Assembly: GCA_017405865.1 (NCBI GenBank)
Contig: JAFQZN010000042.1
Location: forward strand, 1 to 52,795
Reading direction: 5' to 3'
DNA: 52,795 nucleotides
Source of the DNA: Oscillospiraceae bacterium
Lineage (GTDB): Bacteria > Bacillota > Clostridia > Oscillospirales > Oscillospiraceae
The notes under the pieces are model-generated. The model ran no database searches. It had not been told where the DNA came from and saw only the letters and a list, made by a program, of their open reading frames with translations. This document shows, in pieces, positions 1 through 7,161 of the stretch (its first letter is position 1; the number at the start of each line of letters is the position of its first letter). The translations under genes were made by a program, and so were the position numbers.

Positions 1-3
1 AAG

Positions 4-80
4 CTTGCTTCGCAAGGATTTTGACTTACTGCGCAACTCACGACTTACCGTATCTATATACGCCTACAGTCGTGAGTTGC
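4..80. repeat. Nested palindromes at left end
   Basis: Directly visible: a small hairpin at 4-17 (CTTGC/GCAAG arms) and a 48-nt foldback at 33-80. The foldback has 13-bp outer arms (33-45 and 68-80) around an inner CGTAT-CTAT-ATACG hairpin at 49-62. There is no coding frame of merit here. With the two perfect hairpins that follow it makes a gene-free, palindrome-dense 190-bp stretch. It could be a small repeated intergenic element or part of a terminator zone for a gene outside the window. Confidence 0.6.
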
Positions 81-108
81 TTGTCTTCCGAACTTTTTGA
101 CCGTCTGT

Positions 109-140
109 CAGCGTGTCGAAAAGGTTTTTTCGACACGCTG
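109..140 (-). terminator. Perfect hairpin, likely terminator
   Basis: Arms of 14 bp at 109-122 and 127-140 with loop GGTT. It lies second in line downstream of the minus-strand LRR gene. Its A/T pairs near the loop and lack of a free U-run make it atypical as an intrinsic terminator. Confidence 0.5.
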
Positions 141-176
141 ATAAGAATCCCGTCGGTGTTCCGACGGGATTCTTAT
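141..176 (-). terminator. 16-bp perfect hairpin after the LRR gene
   Basis: Arms at 141-156 and 161-176 are perfectly complementary (16 bp) with a 4-nt loop. It begins 15 bp past the stop codon of the minus-strand LRR gene, the expected place for its terminator. It abuts the 109-140 hairpin with no spacer, giving a double stem-loop. Confidence 0.65.
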
Positions 177-190
177 GCCATTTTCAGTTT

Positions 191-1912
191 TCAGTCAACG
201 TAGGACGGCGCTGTCGTGGGATCGAAGTTCACGATCACGCCCATATTGAGCAGGACCTCGACCTTTTCTACCTTGGTTCCGAAGCAATCCACCTGCACGA
301 GCATGTGGCACGGCGCAAGGCATTCGACGTCCTCAATGTTGTCGTTGTAGTCGACGTTCACGTAAGTCAGCTCTAAAAGCCCCGCCAGATGCGAAACGTT
401 TTCGAGCTTGTTATAGGAGGCATAGAAGCTGCTCAATTTGCTTTCCTCGGTGTTCAATTCGGGAATGGCGGTAATCAGGTTGTGGCTGACGTCAAGATAG
501 GAAAGCTGCGGCATTTCGGCGATCATGTCGATGGCGGTCAGCGCGTTTTCCGCAAGCTCCAGTCGCGTCAGCACGGGGCAGGAGGCAACGGCGCTCGCGT
601 CGAAAATCTTATTGCGTGAAGCGCAGAAGGTCGCAAGCTCCGGCATCTTGGCAACGACGCCAATGTCAGAAATATGATTGTCGTTGGCAATCAGCTTTTC
701 CATCTGCGAGCATTCCCCAAGCGGTGCGAGGGAAGGAATGTTGTTTTCGGAAATATCCAGCGTCTGCAGCTTGCCTGCATGCTTGAGCGCCTCCAGAGAG
801 GAGATCGCGTTGCTGTGAAGATCCAGCTGCCTGAGATACTTCATGCCGCTGATGGCGTTGATATCCGAAATGCTGTTGTTGGAAAGATCGAGCGTTTCAA
901 GATCGGTCAGCGCCGCAAGAGGGGCAATGTTCGTCAGGCCGCAATTGTTCAGGCGGAGCTCACGCAGCGCAGTGCATGCGGCGATAATACCAACGTCCTC
1001 AAGCTCGATCCTGCAGCCGGAGAGATCAAGCGCTTCCAGCTCCGGCATAGAGGTCAGGAAGACGCAGGACATGAGCGGCACTTCGTGAATCACGAGCTTT
1101 TTCAGTTTGGTAAAGTGTATCAGATCGCTGTACTCCGTTACATTGTCCGGGAGGGTCAGCTCGGTGATCTTCCAGATGTCGTCTGTCATGACCTTTGCCG
1201 TGCGCGGGATGAAGAGCGTCTCACGGACGTAGCTCTCCAGCTCGGGGCTGACGAAGGTCACTTCCTCGACCACGCCGACGATCGTATAATCGCCGGTCGT
1301 CAGCGGACTGACAAGACCGTCCTCACCGACGGTGATCGCGCTGACGGAGCTGGCGCCTGCGGGCAGCGCGATCGGCTCGGTATAGACCGCGGTGGCAGTC
1401 GAGGGATATTGCTCCGTCAGAGACACGTAGGTGTCGCCGTCACATTCGACCGTGAGGGTGACGTATTCATCATACTGGCCGGACGCAGGCGTGAAGACGG
1501 GCGCAGCCGGGCGCAGGGCGTCAAGCTCGTTTCGCAGGCCGGAGTCAGTGATGCTGTCGAGCATCTTCTGCGCGTCAAGGAGCTTGTCCTGCGCGACGTA
1601 GACGGAGGACAGCTTCGTATAGAGCGCGGCAGATGGCTTGTCCTTGATCGCGGTGACCAGAGAACGCTCCGCCTTGGTATAGCTGCCGTCGGCGATGCAG
1701 GCGTCGGCGAGGGAAAGCACGTATTCCGAGTTGCCGGGGTCGAGCCTGACTGCCATCTCGAAGCGGGAGACGGCTCTGGAGTACTTTCCGTCCTTCATTG
1801 CGCTTTCGCCGAGGGAGGCAAAATTTTCAGCCGTCCAGAAGAAATAATACAGGCCGAACAGCAGCGCGCCGACCAAAACCAGGACGAGCATGGTGATCAG
1901 AAACTTTTTCAT
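191..1912 (-). CDS. Membrane-anchored TPR and leucine-rich-repeat protein
   Basis: A 573-residue protein predicted to sit outside the membrane on an N-terminal anchor (hydrophobic residues about 4-25 after MKKF). Residues about 30-130 form tetratricopeptide-like helical repeats (GKYSRAVSRFEMAVRLDP, then GSYTKAERSLVTAI). Residues about 135-210 look like a chitobiase-C-terminal/FN3-type beta domain (PVFTPASGQYDEYVTLTV). Residues about 240-560 hold some ten LRRs of the internalin/LRR_4 kind (LETLDLSNNSISDINAISG). Such domains bind proteins or glycans; no enzymatic motif is seen. It is monocistronic with a strong promoter at 1945-1973, SD GGAG 8 nt before ATG, and a double hairpin after the stop. 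The ligand is unknown. Confidence 0.85.
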   Translation of the reverse strand: MKKFLITMLVLVLVGALLFGLYYFFWTAENFASLGESAMKDGKYSRAVSRFEMAVRLDPGNSEYVLSLADACIADGSYTKAERSLVTAIKDKPSAALYTKLSSVYVAQDKLLDAQKMLDSITDSGLRNELDALRPAAPVFTPASGQYDEYVTLTVECDGDTYVSLTEQYPSTATAVYTEPIALPAGASSVSAITVGEDGLVSPLTTGDYTIVGVVEEVTFVSPELESYVRETLFIPRTAKVMTDDIWKITELTLPDNVTEYSDLIHFTKLKKLVIHEVPLMSCVFLTSMPELEALDLSGCRIELEDVGIIAACTALRELRLNNCGLTNIAPLAALTDLETLDLSNNSISDINAISGMKYLRQLDLHSNAISSLEALKHAGKLQTLDISENNIPSLAPLGECSQMEKLIANDNHISDIGVVAKMPELATFCASRNKIFDASAVASCPVLTRLELAENALTAIDMIAEMPQLSYLDVSHNLITAIPELNTEESKLSSFYASYNKLENVSHLAGLLELTYVNVDYNDNIEDVECLAPCHMLVQVDCFGTKVEKVEVLLNMGVIVNFDPTTAPSYVD

Positions 1913-1944
1913 AATGGATGCTCCATTCGGAATTTATCTGCTAT

Positions 1945-1973
1945 ATTATACTTCTTCGGCGCGAATAAGTCAA
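1945..1973 (-). promoter_or_regulatory. Sigma-A promoter of the LRR gene
   Basis: On the minus strand, -35 TTGACT (1968-1973), 17-bp spacer, -10 TATAAT (1945-1950), 33 bp before the ATG at 1912. It is close to full consensus. Confidence 0.85.
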
Positions 1974-2034
1974 CGAAAAATGACGAATTCGGCGAGCGGA
2001 TATGTTTTCCTGTCGGAAAATATTGGAAAAGTAA

Positions 2035-2063
2035 TTGCGATTTCACTGCGCGTGTGATATAAT
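2035..2063 (+). promoter_or_regulatory. Sigma-A promoter of the MATE gene
   Basis: -35 TTGCGA (2035-2040), 17-bp spacer, -10 TATAAT (2058-2063) with an extended TG at 2055-2056. It lies 32 bp before the TTG start at 2096. Confidence 0.85.
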
Positions 2064-2095
2064 ACGCTGGATTTCACTGAAAGAAGAAGAACTGC

Positions 2096-3460
2096 TTGAA
2101 TCAACGCAACGACGCCCTGCTGCGCGGCCCGATCTGGAAGGGTCTGATCACCTTTGCCCTGCCGATCCTGCTGGGGCAGGTGTTTCAACAACTGTATAAT
2201 ACCGCTGACGCGTGGATCGTCGGGCATTATCTGTCGGACTCCGAATATGCGGCGGTGACCTCGACCGGCAGCCTCGTGTTTCTACTGGTCGGCTTCTTCG
2301 GCGGCATCGCCGTCGGCGCGGGTGTGATCATCTCGCGTCATTTCGGCGCGAAGGATACCGAACGTCTGCAGATCGCCGTCCACACCACCGTGGCGTTCGG
2401 ACTTGCGGCAGGCATTCTGATGACCGGCATCGGCGTAGGCCTTACGCCGTCGATCCTCAAGCTGATGGATACGCCGGACAACGTCATGCCGTACTCCGTG
2501 GAATATTTCCGCTACTACTTCCTCGGCTCGCTCGCGATCGTCATGTACAACCTCGGCATGGGCATTCTCCGCGCCGTGGGCGACAGCAAGCACCCGCTGT
2601 ATTATCTGATCTTTTCATCCCTCGTCAACGTCGCGCTGGATTTTCTGTTTGTCGGCGGCTTCGGCTGGGGCGTGTGGTCTGCGGCGCTGGCCACGACGAT
2701 CTCCCAATTCGTCAGCGTGTTTTTGTGCCTGTACCGTCTGACGCACTTTCAGACGGACTATCAACTGCATCTGCGGAAGATCCGCTTCCAGCTGCCGATG
2801 CTGCGGGAAATCGTCCGTTACGGTCTTCCGTCCGGAGTGCAGAATTCCATCATCGCCTTTGCCAACGTCATCGTGCAGGCGAATATCAACGCCTTCGGCG
2901 AGGATACGGTCGCAGGCTGCGGCACCTACGCGAAGATAGAGGGCTTTGCCTTCCTGCCGATCACGTGCTTTACCATGGCGCTGACGACCTTCGTCAGCCA
3001 GAATCTCGGCGCGAGGCAGTATGAGCGGACAAAGAAGGGCGCAAAGCTCGGCACGATCGGCTGTGTGCTTGCCGCAGAGCTGATCGGCGTCGTCATGCTC
3101 GTCTTTGCTCGGCCGCTGATGGACTTCTTTACGGACAACCCCGCTGCGATCGAGATCGGCGTGCGGCAGTCTACGGTCGAATCTCTGTTCTTCTGCATGC
3201 TGTCGTTTTCCCACTGCATCGCGGCGATCATGCGCGGCGCGGGCAAGCCGATGGTGCCGATGTTCGTGATGCTGATCGCATGGTGTGTCATCCGAGTGGC
3301 GTATATCTCCATTATGGTGCCGTATGTCAAGGAAAGCTGGGTCATATTCAGCGCCTACCCGCTGACGTGGACGATCAGCAGCATCATCTTCCTAATCTAC
3401 TATTTGAAATCTGACTGGCTGCACGCCTTCGACAGTGCAGAAAGCAAGAGAGCATCTTAA
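2096..3460 (+). CDS. MATE-family multidrug/Na+ efflux transporter
   Basis: A 454-residue, 12-helix transporter of the MATE (NorM/DinF-like) family, expected to export cationic compounds using a Na+ or H+ gradient. Family marks include the start LRGPIWKGLITFALPILLGQ, the QLYNTADAWIVG segment of helix 2, and its repeat in the second half (CFTMALTTFVSQNLGA). Length is normal for the family. The start is taken as TTG at 2096: no in-frame ATG exists before helix 1. The SD there is only a purine-rich run (GAAAGAAGAAG), so translation may be modest. It has its own promoter and a terminator overlapping its stop codon, so it is monocistronic. The substrate cannot be read from the sequence. Confidence 0.92.
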   Translation: MNQRNDALLRGPIWKGLITFALPILLGQVFQQLYNTADAWIVGHYLSDSEYAAVTSTGSLVFLLVGFFGGIAVGAGVIISRHFGAKDTERLQIAVHTTVAFGLAAGILMTGIGVGLTPSILKLMDTPDNVMPYSVEYFRYYFLGSLAIVMYNLGMGILRAVGDSKHPLYYLIFSSLVNVALDFLFVGGFGWGVWSAALATTISQFVSVFLCLYRLTHFQTDYQLHLRKIRFQLPMLREIVRYGLPSGVQNSIIAFANVIVQANINAFGEDTVAGCGTYAKIEGFAFLPITCFTMALTTFVSQNLGARQYERTKKGAKLGTIGCVLAAELIGVVMLVFARPLMDFFTDNPAAIEIGVRQSTVESLFFCMLSFSHCIAAIMRGAGKPMVPMFVMLIAWCVIRVAYISIMVPYVKESWVIFSAYPLTWTISSIIFLIYYLKSDWLHAFDSAESKRAS

Positions 3461-3482
3461 TCTCAAGATGCTCTCTTTTTTA
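3448..3482 (+). terminator. Intrinsic terminator after the MATE gene
   Basis: 11-bp arms at 3448-3458 and 3465-3475 followed by T7 (3476-3482). The MATE stop codon lies in the hairpin. The convergent gene ends at 3488, so it may work in both directions. Confidence 0.9.
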
Positions 3483-3487
3483 TATGC

Positions 3488-4237
3488 TCACTGGTCTTCA
3501 AAGCGGTGTGCCAGCGCGGCTCTTCCGCGAAAGCTGATCAGGGTAAACAGCAGGGTCGTGATAAAGTCCGCCGCACCGGCGACGATCATACCGGCGAACA
3601 GCGTCCTGCTCGTAACGCGGTATTCCGGCATCAGCCGGATCAGAATGGGAAGCGAATTTGCAAGGATCAAAGCGACGATGTTAGCAGCCTTCAGGCAGAG
3701 CGAAACGATCAGCACGGTCGGAAGAAGCACGGAGCAATTGCGGTAGGTATAGCCGTTGATCACGACGTCCCGCGCCGTTTTCAGCGTGCTTGCCGCAGAA
3801 AACGCGAGCAGAAGCGTGAACGGCGTCAAAAGCGCAAGGCACGTCGTGAAATAATAGTGAGAATTACTCAAAGCGCTCAAGCTGAACGGCAGCAAAACGG
3901 CGCAGAGAATCAGAAGAGCGACCATCATGACGAACAGGATCGTATAGCCAGTGCGTTTCATGGAGGCCCCGGAACGGGCGTTTGTATAGATCATAAACAC
4001 GGAGATCACGGGCAGGGATGCAAACACGGTAATCGGGATCATCAGGAAAAAAGTCCTGGTGTTCATCACGGCCTCGGATGCTTCGGCGTCAAGACTTCCC
4101 GTAAAGAGATAAATGACCTCGTATAAAACCATGCGCCAGATGACCGCAAGAGAGAGCAGCGTGGAGATCAGCAACGCGATCGCAGCACATAGCGTCAGGC
4201 GGGAGGAGGCAACCTTCCGCAGTTCAAGATATTGCAT
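3488..4237 (-). CDS. Polytopic membrane protein, paralogue B
   Basis: A 249-residue protein not matched to a named family. It starts MQYLELRKVASSRLTL, then has about six hydrophobic segments separated by short loops (a loop holding YTNARSGASMKRTGY near the middle). It is clearly a paralogue of the gene just upstream at 4292-5047: the same start (MQY-LRK-ASSR), same length, same loop (IYANARSD/IYTNARSG) and a shared late segment (VVTFGFTYRK/VVINGYTYRN). No catalytic motif is evident. A 54-bp gap with SD CGGAGG and no clear promoter suggests co-transcription with its paralogue. It may be a permease-like or envelope protein, but the sequence does not say. Confidence 0.75.
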   Translation of the reverse strand: MQYLELRKVASSRLTLCAAIALLISTLLSLAVIWRMVLYEVIYLFTGSLDAEASEAVMNTRTFFLMIPITVFASLPVISVFMIYTNARSGASMKRTGYTILFVMMVALLILCAVLLPFSLSALSNSHYYFTTCLALLTPFTLLLAFSAASTLKTARDVVINGYTYRNCSVLLPTVLIVSLCLKAANIVALILANSLPILIRLMPEYRVTSRTLFAGMIVAGAADFITTLLFTLISFRGRAALAHRFEDQ

Positions 4238-4291
4238 ATAACGGTTTTCCTCCGTTCTGCCGTCGCGACGGCCTTCATGGAGTGCTTTCTG

Positions 4292-5047
4292 TCAGAATTC
4301 AAGCGGATCAGTCGGAGCTGCGCTGTGATGTGAGAGCGCCTTTTTGCCGCGGATGCAGAGAATAGCGAATAAGACGGAGCTGATGATGCTCAACCCCGAG
4401 ACAGCGACTCTGGAATAGTACAGGGCGGCCGTTGACATACGGAAGCTGGACAGCTCGGCCATCAGGGAAGGAACGGTATTCGCAAGAACCGTAAGGAGCA
4501 GGTTCAGTCCGAGCAGGCCGGCGGAGCAAAGGATCGAGACCGGCAGCAGAGTTGAGATTTTTCGGTAGGTAAACCCGAAGGTAACGACTTCCTTGGCTGT
4601 CTTCAGCGCGCTTACGGAGGCAATTGCGATATACAGTGAGAGAAGCGACGAGAAGATGGAGGTCGCCATCGGCACGGTGTAGAACGTGACGAGCGGAATC
4701 AAGGAGATGAGCAGCTCGAACGCGCAGAATACGATATTCGCGATCATATAGCCGCGCAGGAGCGTGAAGCCCGCCGTTTTCAGGGGACGGTCAGAGCGCG
4801 CGTTCGCGTAGATCATAAACAGGGCAATGATCGGCAGAGAAGCTACGCCGAGGAACGGAATCAAAATAATGAACACGATGATCCTGAGAAGAAAGCGCAT
4901 TTCGCCCGGAACGGGATAGACGGCAAAGGACTCGTCCATCACGGCCCAGACGACCGCTGCCATGGCAAGCAGGATCAGGATTATGGAAAGGGTCGCAAAG
5001 AGCATCAGTCTGGAGGATGCCTCTTTCCGAAGCGCTTGATATTGCAT
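4292..5047 (-). CDS. Polytopic membrane protein, paralogue A
   Basis: A 251-residue protein with about six predicted membrane segments and a short cytoplasmic-looking N-terminus (MQYQALRKEASSRLML). It is the first gene of a two-gene unit with its paralogue at 3488-4237. A strong sigma-A promoter (5078-5106) and SD GGGAGG precede the ATG. The two copies share fold-level features but have drifted considerably in sequence, so the duplication looks old, and both have remained open. I do not recognise the family. Confidence 0.75.
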   Translation of the reverse strand: MQYQALRKEASSRLMLFATLSIILILLAMAAVVWAVMDESFAVYPVPGEMRFLLRIIVFIILIPFLGVASLPIIALFMIYANARSDRPLKTAGFTLLRGYMIANIVFCAFELLISLIPLVTFYTVPMATSIFSSLLSLYIAIASVSALKTAKEVVTFGFTYRKISTLLPVSILCSAGLLGLNLLLTVLANTVPSLMAELSSFRMSTAALYYSRVAVSGLSIISSVLFAILCIRGKKALSHHSAAPTDPLEF

Positions 5048-5077
5048 AGAAAGACCTCCCTTTTTGTAGCTATCGTT

Positions 5078-5106
5078 ATTCTATCATTTCGACTGATTTC
5101 TGTCAA
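5078..5106 (-). promoter_or_regulatory. Sigma-A promoter of the paralogue pair
   Basis: Minus-strand -35 TTGACA (5101-5106), 17-bp spacer, -10 TAGAAT (5078-5083). The -35 box starts 2 bp from the terminator hairpin of the preceding operon. Confidence 0.85.
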
Positions 5107-5107
5107 T

Positions 5108-5142
5108 GAAAAGCGTGCGCTGGTGTTCAGCGCACGCTTTTC
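5108..5142 (-). terminator. Terminator of the oxaloacetate decarboxylase operon
   Basis: 15-bp arms at 5108-5122 and 5128-5142 with a 5-nt loop, ending in the minus-strand run CTTTTC. It starts 9 bp after the oadB stop codon. Confidence 0.85.
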
Positions 5143-5150
5143 ACTATTTA

Positions 5151-6383
5151 TCAGCCGCCGAAGACCTTGAGCAGGAAGCCTGCAGCGATCGCAGAGCCGA
5201 TGACGCCTGCGACGTTCGGACCCATCGCGTGCATCAGCAGATAGTTGTTTTTGTTGTATCTTCTGCCGACGTCCTGCGAGACACGGGCTGCCATCGGAAC
5301 GGCGGAGACGCCTGCCGAGCCGATCAGCGGATTGATCTTGCCCTTGGAGAGCCAGCTCATCAGCTTGCCGACGAGCAGACCGCCGACCGTGGACAGCGAG
5401 AAGGCGAACAGACCGAGCAGAATGATCTTCACCGTATCCAGCGCAAGGAAGCGGAAGCCGATCATCGTCGCACCGACGGAGGTGCCGAGGAAGATCGTGA
5501 CGATATTCATCAGGGAATTCTGCGCCGTGTCGGACAGACGCTCGGTCACGCCGCACTCGCGGAAGAGGTTGCCGAGCATCAGGCAGCCGATCAGCGGGGC
5601 GGTGGAGGGGAGCAGGAGAACGACGAAGATCGTGACGATGATCGGGAAGAGGATCTTTTCCGTTTTGGAGACCTCTCGTGCCTGCTTCATGACGATCTCG
5701 CGTTCTTTTTTTGTCGTCAGCGCCTTCATAATGGGCGGCTGGATCATCGGGATCAGCGCCATATAGGAATAGGCGGCGACGGCAATCGCGCCCAGAAGCT
5801 CGGGCGCGAGCTTGGTGGTCAGGAAGATGGCGGTCGGGCCGTCCGCGCCGCCGATGATGCCGATGGAGGCAGACTGCGCGCCGGTGAAGCCGATCAGACT
5901 TGCGCCGAAGAAGGCGATGAACACGCCGAGCTGGGCGGCAGCGCCCATGATCAGAGAGGACGGACGGGCGATCAGCGGACCGAAGTCCGTCATTGCGCCG
6001 ACGCCCATGAAGATCAGACAGGGATAGATGCCTGCCTTGACGCCGATGTAGAGAATGTCGAGCAGGCCGCCGTGCGCGAGGATCGTGCCGTAGCTGTGGT
6101 AGGCGGGGCTGGACGGATCAAGGAAGGCGTCCCACAGATCCTGATGGAAGAGCGCATCGGGGTTACCGCTGCTTAATTTGCTGTAGAACCAGCTGATGTT
6201 GACCAGCAGGCAGCCGAAGGCGATGCCGACCAGCAGCAGCGGTTCAAATCTTTTCTTAATGCCGAGGTAGAGCAGCCCACAGGCGATGACGATCATGGCA
6301 AGATTCTGCCAGCCGCCCTCCGCCATCAGAGAAGCAAAGCCGGAGTCTGTCAGCAGCCCTTTCAGAGTACCGATAATATCCAT
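5151..6383 (-). CDS. oadB: Na+-pumping decarboxylase beta subunit
   Basis: The 410-residue integral membrane subunit of a sodium-ion-translocating decarboxylase. It removes CO2 from carboxybiotin and couples this to Na+ export. The signature GGADGPTAIFLTTKLAPELL (family Na+/proton-site Asp in GGADGPT) is intact, as are the GNLFRECGV and NIVTIFLG segments late in the chain, with about ten hydrophobic helices. The length is slightly over the usual 375-400. It is last in the operon: SD AAGGAGG precedes the ATG, 11 bp after the biotin-carrier gene, and a terminator follows. Beta subunits alone do not distinguish oxaloacetate, glutaconyl-CoA or methylmalonyl-CoA enzymes; the 5S-type alpha gene in the operon points to oxaloacetate. 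Confidence 0.93.
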   Translation of the reverse strand: MDIIGTLKGLLTDSGFASLMAEGGWQNLAMIVIACGLLYLGIKKRFEPLLLVGIAFGCLLVNISWFYSKLSSGNPDALFHQDLWDAFLDPSSPAYHSYGTILAHGGLLDILYIGVKAGIYPCLIFMGVGAMTDFGPLIARPSSLIMGAAAQLGVFIAFFGASLIGFTGAQSASIGIIGGADGPTAIFLTTKLAPELLGAIAVAAYSYMALIPMIQPPIMKALTTKKEREIVMKQAREVSKTEKILFPIIVTIFVVLLLPSTAPLIGCLMLGNLFRECGVTERLSDTAQNSLMNIVTIFLGTSVGATMIGFRFLALDTVKIILLGLFAFSLSTVGGLLVGKLMSWLSKGKINPLIGSAGVSAVPMAARVSQDVGRRYNKNNYLLMHAMGPNVAGVIGSAIAAGFLLKVFGG

Positions 6384-6394
6384 TCTGCCCCTCC

Positions 6395-6793
6395 TTACGC
6401 AAGGACGATCAGTGCAGCGCCGGTATCGACCTTGTCGCCGACCTTGCAGACGACCTGCGCGACCGTGCCGGCCTTGGGAGCGGCGATCTCGTTTTCCATC
6501 TTCATGGCTTCGAGGATGGCGAGGGTATCGCCCTCCTTGACGCTGTCGCCCTGCTTGACGAGGAGCTTCAGGATGACGCCGGGCATGGGGGCGGGTACGG
6601 GCTCGCCTGCGGCGAGGGTGACTGCGGCAGGCGCAGCGGCGGGAGCGGGTGCGGCAGCCGGGGCAGCGACCGCTGCCGGAGCGGCGGGAGCGGGAGCGTA
6701 GGCTTCATATTCGTCCAGAAGCATTGCCTTGCCCGCTTCTACTTCCACTTCATACGTCTTTCCGTTTAAGGTAACTTTATATTTCATCTTCAC
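6395..6793 (-). CDS. Biotin carboxyl carrier subunit of the decarboxylase
   Basis: A 132-residue biotin carrier. A short N-terminal domain (residues 1-30) is followed by an Ala/Pro-rich hinge (about 33-58) and a biotinyl domain with EAMKMEN, where Lys98 should be biotinylated. It would swing CO2 from the alpha subunit to OadB. In many oxaloacetate decarboxylases this domain is the C-terminus of OadA; here it is a separate gene, and the alpha gene lacks it. The start is a GTG that overlaps the TGA of the gene upstream (GTGA), with AAGGAG 5 nt before, so translation is coupled. The alternative ATG is two codons later. The same layout occurs in gcdC/mmdC-type carriers. Confidence 0.92.
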   Translation of the reverse strand: MKMKYKVTLNGKTYEVEVEAGKAMLLDEYEAYAPAPAAPAAVAAPAAAPAPAAAPAAVTLAAGEPVPAPMPGVILKLLVKQGDSVKEGDTLAILEAMKMENEIAAPKAGTVAQVVCKVGDKVDTGAALIVLA

Positions 6794-7149
6794 TTAATCT
6801 CCTTGATAGAAATGAACCGCAGCTCGTTCAGCGGCTTTTGCAGCTTGTCCGCGACGATCGCCATAATCATGGCGGCTTCCTTGTCCGGCACGTCAAACAG
6901 CTTGACCTCGCCTGCGCTGCCGGGCGCCTGCTTTGCCTCCGGTGCGGGAGCCGGATCGCTGGGCATAACAACGGCTGCCGCCTTTTTTGCCTTTGCCTTA
7001 AAGATGCTTCCGCTGATCAGCAGGACTGCCAACAAAAGGCTCAAACCGATAAACACGACGGCATAGCCGAGCACACCGGTCAGACCGGCGTCACCGACCC
7101 CGAGGAAGGAAAGACCGAAATCGTTCGCATCCAGAATGATATGACTCAT
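6790..7149 (-). CDS. OadG-like small membrane subunit
   Basis: A 119-residue protein with one transmembrane helix (about residues 28-49, LGYAVVFIGLSLLLAVLLISG), then a basic, Ala/Pro-rich stretch and a soluble C-terminal part. This is the architecture of the gamma/delta (OadG/MmdD) subunits that hold the decarboxylase complex together at the membrane. These subunits are poorly conserved, so the call rests on topology plus position between alpha and carrier genes. SD AAGGAGG precedes ATG; the gap to oadA is 12 bp, and the stop overlaps the carrier's GTG. Confidence 0.85.
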   Translation of the reverse strand: MSHIILDANDFGLSFLGVGDAGLTGVLGYAVVFIGLSLLLAVLLISGSIFKAKAKKAAAVVMPSDPAPAPEAKQAPGSAGEVKLFDVPDKEAAMIMAIVADKLQKPLNELRFISIKEIK

Positions 7150-7161
7150 AGCGCCGCCTCC

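Noticed and set aside
1-180. CRISPR array
   Set aside because: The repeats are palindromes of different sequence and length, with no regular direct repeat and spacer.
674-2062. Open frame of 462 codons on the plus strand
   Set aside because: It is antisense to the LRR gene over most of its length, has no ribosome site and a low-complexity, Arg/His-rich translation without domains.
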